Of a stretch of 64,000 bases of DNA, positions 46,701 to 58,487 are shown one piece after another (the first letter of the stretch is position 1; each line of letters begins with the position of its first letter). The notes beneath the pieces were generated by a model. The model was not told where the DNA came from. It did not search any database and was given only the letters and a program-made list of their open reading frames with translations. The position numbers and the translations under genes were made by a program. Origin of the DNA: Saccharopolyspora phatthalungensis (lineage in GTDB: Bacteria; Actinomycetota; Actinomycetes; Mycobacteriales; Pseudonocardiaceae); assembly GCF_014203395.1 (NCBI RefSeq), contig NZ_JACHIW010000001.1:682001-746000 (forward strand), given 5' to 3'.

Positions 46701-49700
46701 TGCCCGGCGAGGGTCGCCTCCACCTCGGCTGGCTCGACCCGCAGGCCCCGGACCTTGACCTGATCGTCCGCCCGGCCGACGTAGTCGAGCTGGCCGTCCC
46801 GGCGCCACCGCGCCAAGTCTCCGGTGCGGTACATCCGTTCTCCGTTGGCGGCGAACGGATCGGCGACGAACCGCTGCGCGGTGAGCCCCGGCTTGTCGGC
46901 ATAGCCTCGCGCGAGCCCTGCCCCACTGACGTAGAGCTCGCCGGGGACGCCGGTCGGGCACGGCCGGAGGCGTGCGTCCAGCACGTAGGAGCGCAGACCG
47001 GTACTGGGTCGGCCGATCGGCGCGTCCGGCCCGGTCAGCGGATCGGACAGGGCCGCGCACACCGTGGTTTCGGTCGGCCCGTAGCCGTTGATCAGCCGAC
47101 GATCGCAGGCCCATGCGGCGGCGGTGGGTGGCGGGCACGCCTCCCCCACCACGACCAGCGTGCGCACGGTGGGCAGTTGGTCCGGTCGCAGCGTGGCCAG
47201 TGCGCTGGGCTGCAGGATGAGATGCGTGACACGGTGGCGCTCGGCCGCCTCGGCCAGTTCCGGGCCGAGCGGGGGGCGGGTGCCCGATGGCACCACCAGC
47301 GTGGCGCCGTTGAGCAGAGTGCTGAACAACTCGGCGACGATTCCGTCGAAGCCGAGCGCGGCGAACTGCAGCATCCGAGAGCCCGGTCCTAGGGCGAACC
47401 GGTCGGCGTGCGCCGCGACCAGGCTGGCGATGCCGCGATGTGAAACGACGACGCACTTGGGGACTCCAGTCGAGCCCGAGGTGAGGATCATGTAAGCCGC
47501 ATGGTCCACCGACAATGCATGGGACGTCGGCAGTGCAGTGGGCTCCGGGCGCTCGTCCCGCGACGACGGTTGGTCGATCAGTACAGGGTCGGACGAGGCG
47601 AATCCGGCCACGCGGGCCGCCAGGTCGGTGTCGGTGAGCACCGTTCGGGCCCGCACGTCCGCGAGCAGCGCATTGATCCGACGGTCGGGGGTGGTCGGGT
47701 CGATGGGCAGGAACGCCCCACCGGCTCGGAGCACCGCCAACACCGCGACTACCCAGTCGACCGAGCGCGGCAGCAGGACCGCCACGACCTGCTCCGGCCG
47801 CACGCCGCGGACCCGCAGCCGATGGGCGAGCTCGTCAACCCGGCGATCCAGTTCGGCGTAGGACACGGATTCGCCGTCCGAGCACACCGCCACGGCGTGC
47901 GGATCGCGGTCGACTGAGGCGGCAAACAGTTCGGGCACGGTCGCGGGCTCGACCCGGTCGGGCGAGGCCGCCCACCGGCGGAGCAGGCGATCCCGCTCAT
48001 CGGGCAACAGCACGTCCAACTCGGAGATTCGCGTTTCCGGGTCGGCCACCGCGGCGGCCAGCACCCGGACCAGCCGGTCGGCGAACTGCTGGACGGTCTC
48101 CCGGTCGAACAGATCGCTGCTGTACTCGACCGTGGCGGAAAGCCCGGCACCGCCGCCATCTTCGGTGTAGCGCTCGATGAACGACCAGCCGAGGTCGACC
48201 TTGGCGACATCCAAGTACCGCGGTTCCAGGCTCGCCTTCAGCTCGGGCAGGTCGAGGCGGATCTCCGGAACGTTCTGCAGCACCAACATGTTCTGGAACA
48301 GCGGTTGCCGATTCGCCGACCGGGTCGGGTTGACGGCCTCGACCACCAGGTTCAGCGGCAGGTCCTGGTGCGCGTACGCGCCGAGGTCGACCCGGCGTGC
48401 CTGTTCGAGCAGGTCGGTGAACCGAGGGTCGCCGCTGGTGTCGGTGCGCAGCACCAGGGTGTTGACGAAGAAGCCGACCAGGTCGTCCAGCGCGGCGTCC
48501 GTGCGCCCGGCGATCGCGGTGCCGATCGGGACATCCGTGCCCGCACCCAGCCGGGTGAGCAGCGTCGCCAACGCGGCGTGCAACACCATGAACAGGGTGA
48601 CGTCGTGCGTGCGGGCGAGCGTCAGCAGGGCCCGGTGCAGCCGGGCGTCCACTTCGAACGAGACGACCCCGCCGTGGTACGAGGACACCGCCGGGCGCGG
48701 ACGGTCGGTGGGCAGCGCGAGTTCTTCCGGCAGGTCCGCCAGCGTGCGCGTCCAGTAGTCGAGTTGTCGGCGGTGCCGGCTGTCCGGATCGTCCGCGCTG
48801 CCCAGCAGCCGCCGGTGCCACAGCGTGTAGTCGATGTACTGCACCGGCAGCGGCGACCAGCTCGGCTCGGTGCCGTCGCGCCGGGCCCGGTAGGCGGCGG
48901 CCAGGTCGCGGCACAACGGCCCCATCGACCAGCCGTCGCCCGCGATGTGGTGGATCAGCAGCAACAGCACCCGTTCCTCGGTGTCCATAGTGAACAGTTC
49001 GGCGTGGACCGGGGCATTCTTGGTGAGGTCGAAGGTGAACCGGGCCCCGGCGTCGAGGCGTTCGGACAGCTCGGTGGCGTCGATGCGGTGCACGAGCAGT
49101 GCGGGCGAGGCGTCCTCCGGGTCCAGCACCACCTGCCGCGGTTGATCGTCCACTTCGGGGTAGATGGTGCGCAGGCTCTCGTGCCGGGCGATGACGTCGT
49201 GCAGGGCCTGCCGCAGGGTCGGTACGTCGAGTTCTCCGGAAAACCGGACGACGGCCGCCATGGTGTAGGTGGAACTCGGTCCCTCCATCCGGTGCAGGAA
49301 CCACAACCTGCGCTGGGCGTAGGACAGCGGGGCCGGGTCCGGTCGGCTTTCCGGGCGCAGCGCCGGCAGGCCCACCGGAGCGTCGATGCGTTCGTTGAGC
49401 TGGGCGGGGGTGGGAGCCTCGAAGACGTCGTGGATCGACAGTGCGGCGCCGAAGGTGGCCCGAATGCGGTTGACCAACCGGGTCGCGAGCAGGGAATGCC
49501 CGCCGAGAGCGAAGAAGTCGTCGTGGACCGACACCGAGGTGACGTCCAGCAGGTCCGCGAAAAGGCCGCACAGGATCTGTTCCTGCGGCGCCCCACCCGC
49601 CGGCTCGGTGCCGGCCGCCGGTGACGTCGGCAGCGCCCGGCGATCGAGCTTGCCGCTCGCGGTCAGCGGGAGCCGGTCCAGGGTGATGAACGCCGACGGC

Positions 49701-52486
49701 ACCATATGCCGGGGCAGCCGCGCCGCGGCGTGGCGGCGCATCTCGCCCGCATCGAGGTCGGTGTCGTCGGCACCGACCAGGTATGCGATCAACCGAGGCG
49801 GACCGGAACCCTCGGACTGCGGGAGCACGGCGGCGGCAGCGACGGCCGGGTGGTTGGTGAGGACCGCCTCGACCTCGGTCGGTTCGATGCGGAAACCGTG
49901 GACGTTGACCTGGCCGTCGGCGCGGCCGAGGTACTCCAGGTTTCCGTCGGGCCGTCGGCGTACCCGGTCCCCGGTGCGGTACATCCGGCTGCCGACCGGA
50001 CCGAAAGGGTTGGCGACGAAGCGGCCCGCGGTCAGCGCGGGGCTCCGCAGATAGCCCCGGGCAAGCGACGGGCCGGCGACGTAGAGCTCTCCGGCGATGC
50101 CGTCCGGGCAGGGCTGGAGGCAGGAGTCCAGGACGTAGGCGCTGCCCCCGAGAATGGGACGACCGATGGTCGGCGTGCCGCCCTCGGGGGTCAACGGGTC
50201 GGACATGGTCGCGCAGACGGTGGTCTCGGTCGGGCCGTAGGCGTTGAGCATCCGACGGCCGGGCGCCCAGGCCGCGACCACGTTCGGTGGGCAGGTTTCC
50301 CCGGCGACGATCACCGTGACCAGGTTCGGGTAGTCGGCCGGGTTCATGCCGGCCAGCACGCTCGGCGGGACGGTCGCGTGGCTGACGCGCCGGTCCGCGA
50401 CGAACTCGGCCAGTCCGGCGCCGGGCAGGTGCTCCGTCGATCGGGGAATCACGACCGTGCCTCCGGCCACCAGCGTGGTGACGACCTCCGCGACCGCCGA
50501 ATCACAGCCGAGGGCCGCGAAGAACAGCACCCGGCTGCCGGGGCACAGCGTGAACCGCTCGGCCTGCGCGGCGGCCAGTCCGGCCAGTCCCCGGTGGGAC
50601 ACCACCACGCCTTTGGGCGTCCCGGTCGACCCGGAGGTGTAGATCACGTACGCGGCGTGATCCAGCGCGGGTGACGCGGGCGCGACATCGTGGTCGGGGG
50701 TGTGATCGGCGTCGGAGGCGGGCCTCAGCTCGTGGTGGTCGAGCACCAGCCGGACGACTCCGCCGTCGGCGGGTATCCGCTCAATCAGCTCGTCCGAGCA
50801 GATGACCGCGTGCGGCTGAGCGTCGTCGAGCACGGCGGCGATGCGGTCGACCGGTTGGTCCGGGTCGATCGGCAGCGCAGCGCCGCCGGCGTGGCTGATC
50901 GCGAACACCGCGGTGACCCACTCCGGGCAGCGGGGAAGCAGGACGGCCACGATCCGCTCCGGCCCGACACCGTGCGCGCGCAGCAGGGTGCCCCAGCTCC
51001 GCATTTGTTTCGCGACCTCGCGGAAAGACATTGCACGGGCACCGGACTCCAGGGCGGTCGTGTCCGGATTCCGCGCGGCTCGGTCGGCGAACAGCTCCGA
51101 CAGCGTCGCCGGCTGAACCTGAGCCGGTGGCGCGGTGCTCTTGCCCAGCAGGACTTCCCGCTCACCGGCGCCGAGCACGGTCAACCGCGCGACTGCCGTT
51201 CGGGCGTCCGAGACGAAGGAGGCTAGGAACCGCACGAGCCGCCGCAGATGGTCCGCGACCGTGTCGGCGTCGTAGATATCGGCGTTGCCGACCAGGTCGA
51301 TCCGCACGCCGGCCTCGGTCGGCCGGTCGTAGATGTTGACGGTGAGGTCGTCGACCGGGCCGTTGGCCAGGATCTCCGCCGTGCCCGCGGTGCCCGCCAG
51401 GTCGAGGTCGTAGTCGAAGGGCATGAAGTTGATCACCGGGCAGAACAGCGGGGCGTCCGGGGCGTGGAGGCCGAGGTCACGCCGGATGTGTTCGAAGCGG
51501 TACCTTTCATGCCGTTTGGCAACCCGGACTTGCTCCGCCACCTGCCTGATCAGCATCTCCGGGCTCTGCTCGGGCGAAACCGCCACGCGCACCGGAAGAT
51601 TGTTCGCCAGCATGCCCGGGATCTGCTGGAGGGCCGCTGTGGGGCGGCACATCCGGGGCAGGCCGACGACCATGTCGCGTGCTCCCGTGAGCCGGGAGAC
51701 GTAGGTCGCGATCCCGGCCGTCAGCACGTGCGTCCAACCGGCCCCGACGGTCCGCCCCAGGCCGCGGATGTCGGTCTCCAGCTCGGGTGACAACCGCGCG
51801 GTGCTGGACACCTTGCCCGTCCTGCGCTTCGCCCACCGACCGGCGAGATTGACCGGCTCCGGGCGGTCGGCGAGCCGATCACGCCAGAATGCGGCGTCCA
51901 ATTCGGACTGTTCGGACTCGCAATAGGCGGCATCCTCGGCGCAAAGCAGCCGGTACTCACCGAACCCGGGACGGTCAGGCCGAGCGCCGCGGACCAGGCT
52001 GGTGTAGACGGCGGCGATCCGCCGGTCGATCATCGCCAGGCTGAAACCGTCCATCATGATGTGGTGCAGATGGTTGAACCAGACGTGCCGATCGTGCGCG
52101 AGACGCAGCAATGCCGGGGCGAACAGCGGTCCGCCGAGCAGGTTCAGTCCCCGGTCCAGGTCATCGCGCATCCACTCGTCGGCCGCGGTCCGGGGGTCCG
52201 GCTCGTCCGCGAGATCGACGAACCGCAGCGCGTGCGCGGGCTCCCGGGCGATCCGCTGCGTCGGAACCCCATCGCGTTCCACCAGTTCCAGCCGAAGAAT
52301 GTCGACCTCGGCCTGGACCCGGTGCACGGCCGCGGCGAAGACGTCCCGGTCGACCGGACCGGCGATGTCGATGCGCTCGCCGACGTCGAACGCGGTGCTG
52401 GAGGGGTCAAGGAGTTGAGCGGTCCAGATCTCCCGCTGCCCGGACAGCAGCGGAAATTCGACCCCTTGATGGCCGTTCTCTGACAT
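43769..52486 (-). CDS. Dimodular NRPS: C-A-T-C-A(N-MT)-T-reductase
   Basis: 2905 residues. C1 starts at the N-terminus with an EntF-like HHIMMDGFS near residue 142; A1 with [11 protein letters not shown] near 612; T1 GGHSLLATR near 995; C2 HHIAGDGWS near 1182; A2 [11 protein letters not shown] near 1669; an N-methyltransferase inserted after A8 with VLEIGVGSG near 2030; T2 GGHSLLAAR near 2457; a thioester reductase with [10 protein letters not shown] near 2540 and YVSSK near 2703. An initial C domain implies an acyl donor from outside. The peptide leaves as aldehyde or alcohol. By hand, pocket residues read D-S-A-T-I-A-A-V-C (A1, aromatic-like) and D-G-A-I-V-V-G-V-C (A2, large pocket). ATG 52486 follows TAGGGA. 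All catalytic motifs look intact. Confidence 0.95.
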   Translation of the reverse strand: MSENGHQGVEFPLLSGQREIWTAQLLDPSSTAFDVGERIDIAGPVDRDVFAAAVHRVQAEVDILRLELVERDGVPTQRIAREPAHALRFVDLADEPDPRTAADEWMRDDLDRGLNLLGGPLFAPALLRLAHDRHVWFNHLHHIMMDGFSLAMIDRRIAAVYTSLVRGARPDRPGFGEYRLLCAEDAAYCESEQSELDAAFWRDRLADRPEPVNLAGRWAKRRTGKVSSTARLSPELETDIRGLGRTVGAGWTHVLTAGIATYVSRLTGARDMVVGLPRMCRPTAALQQIPGMLANNLPVRVAVSPEQSPEMLIRQVAEQVRVAKRHERYRFEHIRRDLGLHAPDAPLFCPVINFMPFDYDLDLAGTAGTAEILANGPVDDLTVNIYDRPTEAGVRIDLVGNADIYDADTVADHLRRLVRFLASFVSDARTAVARLTVLGAGEREVLLGKSTAPPAQVQPATLSELFADRAARNPDTTALESGARAMSFREVAKQMRSWGTLLRAHGVGPERIVAVLLPRCPEWVTAVFAISHAGGAALPIDPDQPVDRIAAVLDDAQPHAVICSDELIERIPADGGVVRLVLDHHELRPASDADHTPDHDVAPASPALDHAAYVIYTSGSTGTPKGVVVSHRGLAGLAAAQAERFTLCPGSRVLFFAALGCDSAVAEVVTTLVAGGTVVIPRSTEHLPGAGLAEFVADRRVSHATVPPSVLAGMNPADYPNLVTVIVAGETCPPNVVAAWAPGRRMLNAYGPTETTVCATMSDPLTPEGGTPTIGRPILGGSAYVLDSCLQPCPDGIAGELYVAGPSLARGYLRSPALTAGRFVANPFGPVGSRMYRTGDRVRRRPDGNLEYLGRADGQVNVHGFRIEPTEVEAVLTNHPAVAAAAVLPQSEGSGPPRLIAYLVGADDTDLDAGEMRRHAAARLPRHMVPSAFITLDRLPLTASGKLDRRALPTSPAAGTEPAGGAPQEQILCGLFADLLDVTSVSVHDDFFALGGHSLLATRLVNRIRATFGAALSIHDVFEAPTPAQLNERIDAPVGLPALRPESRPDPAPLSYAQRRLWFLHRMEGPSSTYTMAAVVRFSGELDVPTLRQALHDVIARHESLRTIYPEVDDQPRQVVLDPEDASPALLVHRIDATELSERLDAGARFTFDLTKNAPVHAELFTMDTEERVLLLLIHHIAGDGWSMGPLCRDLAAAYRARRDGTEPSWSPLPVQYIDYTLWHRRLLGSADDPDSRHRRQLDYWTRTLADLPEELALPTDRPRPAVSSYHGGVVSFEVDARLHRALLTLARTHDVTLFMVLHAALATLLTRLGAGTDVPIGTAIAGRTDAALDDLVGFFVNTLVLRTDTSGDPRFTDLLEQARRVDLGAYAHQDLPLNLVVEAVNPTRSANRQPLFQNMLVLQNVPEIRLDLPELKASLEPRYLDVAKVDLGWSFIERYTEDGGGAGLSATVEYSSDLFDRETVQQFADRLVRVLAAAVADPETRISELDVLLPDERDRLLRRWAASPDRVEPATVPELFAASVDRDPHAVAVCSDGESVSYAELDRRVDELAHRLRVRGVRPEQVVAVLLPRSVDWVVAVLAVLRAGGAFLPIDPTTPDRRINALLADVRARTVLTDTDLAARVAGFASSDPVLIDQPSSRDERPEPTALPTSHALSVDHAAYMILTSGSTGVPKCVVVSHRGIASLVAAHADRFALGPGSRMLQFAALGFDGIVAELFSTLLNGATLVVPSGTRPPLGPELAEAAERHRVTHLILQPSALATLRPDQLPTVRTLVVVGEACPPPTAAAWACDRRLINGYGPTETTVCAALSDPLTGPDAPIGRPSTGLRSYVLDARLRPCPTGVPGELYVSGAGLARGYADKPGLTAQRFVADPFAANGERMYRTGDLARWRRDGQLDYVGRADDQVKVRGLRVEPAEVEATLAGHAEVAHAAVVRQDHPVVGPQLVAYVVPTPRSAGLAASEPDEVEEWRTFNDALYSSSAQTAWGEDFAGWVSSYDGHPIPLSAMREWRAATVERLRALAPRRVLEIGVGSGLVLAKLAPECEEYWGSDISAAAIAKLREQIAQRPELADRTRLRTAPADDVNGLPNGFFDLVVLNSTVQYFPDTEYLEQVLRHAVDLLAPGGRIFLGDVRNLRTLHLLHTAVELHRADGVVEPSAIREAVQRRSADERELLLDPDYFAALPAKLDGIGGVDIRLKRGLQHTELTRHRYDVILQRLPVHDGAEQDSELVCNDTAGHPERVADVLRAQRPARLRVAAVPNARLAGEAAASHALSADEVRADVLHRLTQPPQPGVDPETWYDLGARLGYQVEVTWNGASADGAVDVVFSRSGHQKPPGGLYRPAQRGIGSARLANDPGAAQRARRIAATLRDYLRDRLPEHMVPAVIVGLERFPFTANGKLDYAALPTPDFEEQPRGRPARNPQERALCRLFAEMLGRPEVGIDLNFFDLGGHSLLAARLISRINQEFGSDLPVAAVFDAPTVAGLSEALERVDSPGREAPTVRELLADATLDPAIDTEPSSSQPAARMADPEHVLLTGATGFVGSFLLAELVRSTRATVFCLVRGSDEADAGRRLRDVLRRYRLADAVPDGRVIPVVGDLAQPLLGLSPELHGRLAEQVDVIHHTGAWVHTMHPYRQLRSANVGGTREVLRLAAAAPGTPVHYMSTIGAAVQADGSTTTVREDCRLSAESVNPNGYVSSKWVAEQLVHAARDRGIPTTVFRPGRVSGHSGTGIGGTTDSFWLIVRTMLELGAVPHFAGDHTGIEVDLVPVDYVARAVAELAGRPESVGTTYHIRNPHLVSLDAVVHALREAGYRLDVVSPEDWSTRLDTQAAQGSDPFRVAAMFGRLVPMLRAASALRFDADHTDRALADTAIHCPDVDDDVLGRYVDYFLHTGFFPKPMG

Positions 52487-52558
52487 GCGCGATCCCTACC
52501 GAAACGACGCGCTCCACGGAGCTGAACCAGGTTTGCCCGACGAAGGTTGCGGGCGGCC

Positions 52559-53098
52559 TCAGATGAACCCGGCGATCCCGTTGCAGGGCGCGTCCGGGTC
52601 CGTCGTGCAGTAGAACTCGATGTAGTCCGCCACCAGGTCCTCGACATCCGCATAGCCGTCGCCGTCCCGGTCCATCCGGGCGAACGCGGCATTGCGCTCC
52701 TCGTCGGTGAGCCCGTCTTCCCGGGTGACCCGGGCGAAGTCGGCCTGGCTGATCCGGCCGTCCCCGTCGGAGTCCATGAACGACAGCAGGCAGCGGACGC
52801 CGTCCTCGAAGACGTACCGGACCGCCTCGCGATCGGTGGACAGTTCCAGCAGTGCGGCGACGAACTGGCCGCGATCCACCTGCGCCCGGCCGGACGGGTC
52901 GACGGTCTGCCACCACCGTTGCACCGTGGTGCGCAACGGAAGCAGTTCCGGTGCGTCGTAGTCCCGGCCGGTGTGTTCGGCCTCGGCCCGGATCACCGCG
53001 AGCAGGTCGGCGAACCGGAGCACCCCGTCGTCGTCGCGGTCGAGCAGGGTGAATCCCTTGCCGAACTTCCGGATCTTGTGGTCGTCGAGCGTGGTCAC
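52559..53098 (-). CDS. Calerythrin-like EF-hand calcium-binding protein
   Basis: 179 residues. Loops with full ligand sets: DRDDDGVLRFAD near residue 20, DSDGDGRISQAD near 109, DRDGDGYADVED near 143; a fourth, DPSGRAQVDRGQF near 67, is incomplete. The length and 4-hand layout resemble calerythrin, the 177-residue EF-hand protein of Saccharopolyspora erythraea. It is the third gene of a four-gene operon: 16 bases after the aminotransferase and 72 before the NRPS. GTG 53098 has GGAGG upstream. A calcium sensor or buffer inside an NRPS operon is unusual; whether it binds an enzyme of the pathway is unknown. Confidence 0.88.
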   Translation of the reverse strand: MTTLDDHKIRKFGKGFTLLDRDDDGVLRFADLLAVIRAEAEHTGRDYDAPELLPLRTTVQRWWQTVDPSGRAQVDRGQFVAALLELSTDREAVRYVFEDGVRCLLSFMDSDGDGRISQADFARVTREDGLTDEERNAAFARMDRDGDGYADVEDLVADYIEFYCTTDPDAPCNGIAGFI

Positions 53099-53114
53099 GT
53101 GCCCTCCCGGGCGG

Positions 53115-54599
53115 TCAGTTCGGCAGGAGTCGCTGCTCGGCCATCGCCTGCAGGCTCTCGGTGATGGCCATCGTTATCTGGTCGATGTCGGCCTCGGTGT
53201 GTGCGGCGGAGATGTTCATGGTGGGAATTCCGGGGGTGAACACTCCGCGAAGCCGCAGGTGCAGGCTCAGGAACTGGAGGGCGCGCAGGGACGTCGGCGA
53301 CGCCATGTCCCGCATCCAATCGGCGTAGCCGACCGTGTCGGCCGGGGGCTCGCCGAGCGCGAGAAGCGTGACGTGGCGCGGATTTCCCCTCAGGTGCACG
53401 GGAATGCCGCTGCGTTGCGCGAACTCGGCCAACCGGGCCCGCAGCGCGTCGTGATGCCGATCGATACGGTCGAAAAGCTCGTCGTAGTTGTCCCGGAGGT
53501 ATCGCAACTGCGCCAGGGCCGCCACCACCGCCACGTGGTTGCCCTGATTGGTGCTGGACAACCAGGTCTTGCCGGACTCGGCGTCGGCGAGCAGGCCGTC
53601 GGTGCGGGCGGCGTCGAGGTAGCCGGAGCGCCCGGCGACCGCGGTCAGGGGCACGCCGAGGCCGCTGGTGAGCTTGCCGAAGCACGCCATATCGGCGGTG
53701 ACGGACAGCGCCTGCTGCGCACCACCGCGAGACAGCCGAAAGCCGGTGATCACCTCGTCGAAGATCAGCGGTACATCGTGCTCGGCGGTGACGGTCCGCA
53801 GCGCGGCTAGGAAGTCTCGGGCGGCGTACGGCGCGTGGGTCCGGAACCGGGGCACCGGGTCGACGAGCACGCAGGCCAGCTCGGACGAGCGCTCGATGAC
53901 TAGCTTCAACGCGGCCTCGTGGTCGAACGGCAGCACCAGCAGCTCACCGCCGGTCAGCGAACGCAGGCCGCCACCGCTGGGTTGCGGGCTGATCCCGTAC
54001 CGCGAATCGGCGTCCCACTGCCCGGCCGCCCCGAGACTGTTGTAGAGGCCGATCTCGTGGGCCCCGTGGTAGGCGCCCTCGAACTTGGCCACCAACTGGC
54101 GCCCGGTGACCGCGCGCGCCATCCGCACGCTCGCCGCGGTCGCCTCGGCGCCGGTGTGGAACAGCCCGACCCGGTCGGCGCCCGGAACGAGCTCGGCGAT
54201 CAGCTCGGCCAATTCCACCTGCGCCGCGGCGAAGTAGCCGACCCCCACGCCGCCGGACAACTTCTCCCGCACCGCCGCGACCACCGGCGGCGGATTGTGC
54301 CCGAGGGTCGCGGCCGAGTAGCTCAGGTGGCAGTCGACGTAGTCGTTGCCGTCGACATCCCGCAGCCGGGAACCGTTCGCGTGCTCGATGCAGATTGGCA
54401 ACAACGGCGCGGAAAACGGCAGGTTCGCCGGTAGCGACGTGGAGACTCGGTAGGCGCGCTGGGCAAGTCGCAGCGAACGGGGCTGGCGCCCCGCCACCGC
54501 CGTGACTGTCTCCCACAGCGCGGGATCGGCCCCGCACAGCGCCGACAAACTGGCCTCGTCCGGTGGTGTCATCGTCGAGGTATCGGGACTCAAGTCCAC
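53115..54599 (-). CDS. Class III aminotransferase, glutamate-1-semialdehyde aminomutase-like
   Basis: About 494 residues. PLP-fold landmarks: YVDCHLSYSAATLGHNPP, LFHTGAEATAASVRMARA, FEGAYHGAHE, then FDEVITGFRLSRGG and the Lys in CFGKLTSGLGVPL near residue 306. The fold is that of glutamate-1-semialdehyde 2,1-aminomutase. In myxochelin B synthesis the homologue MxcL aminates the aldehyde released by a reductase-terminated NRPS, and this operon has the same pair, so terminal amination is the favoured role; producing a beta-amino acid is an alternative. GTG 54599 has GGAGA upstream and overlaps the P450 stop by ten bases; ATG 54572 is the other choice. Confidence 0.85.
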   Translation of the reverse strand: MDLSPDTSTMTPPDEASLSALCGADPALWETVTAVAGRQPRSLRLAQRAYRVSTSLPANLPFSAPLLPICIEHANGSRLRDVDGNDYVDCHLSYSAATLGHNPPPVVAAVREKLSGGVGVGYFAAAQVELAELIAELVPGADRVGLFHTGAEATAASVRMARAVTGRQLVAKFEGAYHGAHEIGLYNSLGAAGQWDADSRYGISPQPSGGGLRSLTGGELLVLPFDHEAALKLVIERSSELACVLVDPVPRFRTHAPYAARDFLAALRTVTAEHDVPLIFDEVITGFRLSRGGAQQALSVTADMACFGKLTSGLGVPLTAVAGRSGYLDAARTDGLLADAESGKTWLSSTNQGNHVAVVAALAQLRYLRDNYDELFDRIDRHHDALRARLAEFAQRSGIPVHLRGNPRHVTLLALGEPPADTVGYADWMRDMASPTSLRALQFLSLHLRLRGVFTPGIPTMNISAAHTEADIDQITMAITESLQAMAEQRLLPN

Positions 54600-55852
54600 T
54601 GGGGTCTCCACATGTCGTTGTAGGTGCGGTCCTGCGTCGACGCCTCGCGTTCGGTCGCCCGGCTCGCGGGCTCCTGGTCGACGGCGATGGGCATGAAAAG
54701 CGGCCGCACGCTGTACGGTTGGCCGATCGTTTGCGGCGGCGCCGTGTGGCGCATCGCCGTCCACCGCGCCCGGATCGCCCGCAGCACCTCCTCCATGATC
54801 ACCACCGAGGGCACCCGCCCGACGCAGAAGTGCCGACCGACGCTCCAGGTCAGCGGCGGATGACCGATCGGCCGGGTGATGTCGAGCCGGTCGGGTTCCC
54901 GGTACACCTCCGGATCCCGGTTCGCCGCGATGATGTGGACGAAGACGAACTCGCCGCGCTGGACCGGGACACCGCAGAGTTCGGCGTCCTCGCGGGTGAT
55001 CCGTTCCGTGGCGAACACGGTCGGCCGCAGCCGGGCACATTCCTGCACCGCGCCGGAGACCAGGTCGGCCCGCTCGCGCAACAGAGTCCACTGCTCGGGG
55101 TGTTCGATCAGGGTGTCGATCAGCAGCGCGATCTGCCCGGCCACCATCTCGGTGCTGGCACCCAGGACCGTGATCGCGAGCCGAAGCGATTCGGCCCGGC
55201 TGCGTCGGCCATCCTGCTCGGTGCATAGCAGGTGGGAGAGGAAGTCGTCGCCCGGTTCGGCGCGGCGGTGGTCGAAGAGGTCGAGCAGGTAGGCGTCGAT
55301 TCCGTCCCGGAACTCCCGGTATTCCGACTGGTTCTCGCCGCGCAAGATCGCCGAGAAGGCCACCGAGTGGCGGTGCACCTCCTCGGCGTCGGACTCGGGC
55401 GCACCGAGCAGGCGGCAGAAGAAGCGTGCGGCGGCGGGTATGCCGACCTCGCCGACGGCGTCGCACCGGCGGGCCCGGCCCGCCGAGGAGACCACATCGG
55501 TGGCGATCTCCGCGGCGTGCTCGCGCATCCGCCGCAGCCGCGTGGCCGTGAAAAAACCGGACACCGCGGAGCGCAGCCGCCGGTGCTCGGCTCCCTCGTG
55601 GCTGTTGAGCTCCTCGCCGACGAAGCTCAGCACGTCCCGGTTGGTGACGCCGACCACGGCGCCGAGTTCCGGCATGCACGGGGTGAAACTCTTGCTGGAG
55701 AAGACTTCCTGGCAGGCGTGGTAGCTAAGCACTTCTAGGCCGCGGGAGCTCCGGGCGAGGGCGGTGCCTGCGGGCAGGGTGGCGAGCACGCGGTGCGGGT
55801 CGGCGGCGAAATCCTCGGACGCGACGTCGAGAGTCGGCAAATCGCGTTTCAC
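54590..55852 (-). CDS. Divergent cytochrome P450, first gene of the NRPS operon (2)
   Basis: 420 residues. ExxR is present (QECARLRP), and the haem loop is TWSVGRHFCVGRVPSVV with the Cys near 341: Trp replaces the usual first Phe and the expected LAR after the loop is absent. In the I-helix the segment aligned with AGxDTT reads ASTEMV, so the conserved Thr is lost although an acidic residue remains. Such changes are seen in P450s that do not use standard O2 activation. A 25-residue disordered tail ends the protein. Heads the operon P450-aminotransferase-EF-hand-NRPS. ATG 55852 gives MKRDLPTLDVASEDFA. Confidence 0.88.
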   Translation of the reverse strand: MKRDLPTLDVASEDFAADPHRVLATLPAGTALARSSRGLEVLSYHACQEVFSSKSFTPCMPELGAVVGVTNRDVLSFVGEELNSHEGAEHRRLRSAVSGFFTATRLRRMREHAAEIATDVVSSAGRARRCDAVGEVGIPAAARFFCRLLGAPESDAEEVHRHSVAFSAILRGENQSEYREFRDGIDAYLLDLFDHRRAEPGDDFLSHLLCTEQDGRRSRAESLRLAITVLGASTEMVAGQIALLIDTLIEHPEQWTLLRERADLVSGAVQECARLRPTVFATERITREDAELCGVPVQRGEFVFVHIIAANRDPEVYREPDRLDITRPIGHPPLTWSVGRHFCVGRVPSVVIMEEVLRAIRARWTAMRHTAPPQTIGQPYSVRPLFMPIAVDQEPASRATEREASTQDRTYNDMWRPQWT

Positions 55853-57694
<1,842 letters not shown>

Positions 57695-57781
57695 CGGTCC
57701 CGGCCCGGCTCTCCAGATCGTGGGCGGAGACCGGGACGCCGCCCGCGGCTTCCGCACGCCCGCCCGGAAGGCGACACCATC

Positions 57782-58339
57782 ATGGTCGACGTACCGATCC
57801 AGCCATCCGCGCCCACGGTGCGGAGTCTTCCGCCCCACCCCGCGGCCGTGGCGGTGGACGACTACCGCAGCTTAATGAGCGCCTTTCCCACCGGCGTCGC
57901 GGTGATCACGACGGTCGACGACGAAGGGAAACCGCACGGCCTGACGTGTACCTCGCTGTCGAGCGTGACCCTGGCCCCGCCGACCTTGCTCGTCTGCCTG
58001 CACCAGCACAGCGGCACACTCGGCGCGCTTGGTGCCCGGGGTGGTTTCGCGGTGAACCTGCTGCACGCCCGGGCTCGGCACGTCGCCGAGATCTTCTCCT
58101 CGGGAGTGGACGACCGCTTTGGGAAGGTGGCGTGGTGCGCGGCTCCCCGGACCGGGGCTCCGAAGCTCGTCACGGACGCCTTCGCGATCGCCGAGTGCAC
58201 GGTGACCGGAACCCACATGGTCGGTGATCACGCCGTCGTGCTCGGCGTGGTGGTCGGGGTCGCGCACGTGGCCGACGTTCCGCTGCTCTACGGCATGCGC
58301 CGGTTTGACTCGTGGAGCCACCCGTCTTCGCACGGCTGA
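57782..58339 (+). CDS. Flavin reductase, partner of the halogenase
   Basis: 185 residues with one flavin-reductase-like split-barrel domain: RSLMSAFPTGVAVITTVDDE, HGLTCTSLSSVTLAPPTLLV, HSGTLGALGARGGFAVNLLH, then LLYGMRRFDSW. It should make free FADH2 (or FMNH2) from NAD(P)H for the preceding halogenase; both lie on one strand. ATG 57782 follows GAAGG. No FAD-binding Rossmann motif is expected in this family and none is seen. Confidence 0.9.
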   Translation: MVDVPIQPSAPTVRSLPPHPAAVAVDDYRSLMSAFPTGVAVITTVDDEGKPHGLTCTSLSSVTLAPPTLLVCLHQHSGTLGALGARGGFAVNLLHARARHVAEIFSSGVDDRFGKVAWCAAPRTGAPKLVTDAFAIAECTVTGTHMVGDHAVVLGVVVGVAHVADVPLLYGMRRFDSWSHPSSHG

Positions 58340-58487
58340 TCGGGAGCGGTTCGATCTCGTCGTCTTTCCGGGCGATCATTTCTCCTAGTTCGACCGGGAT
58401 CTTCCCATCGTGGACACAATTGCCTGCAAGCCCGTCAGCTGGCGACTTCATTGCGGGCGGGCATCGGGCGACACCGAAGGGCTTGTG

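Noticed and set aside
46000..47000. Separate methyltransferase gene on the minus strand
   Set aside because: The SAM-binding fold is inside the second adenylation domain with continuous frame; it is an integral N-methyltransferase domain.
46061..47392. Long frames antisense to the NRPS (also 48305-49624)
   Set aside because: Same explanation: complementary frame of a real gene, no start signal and no recognisable domain.
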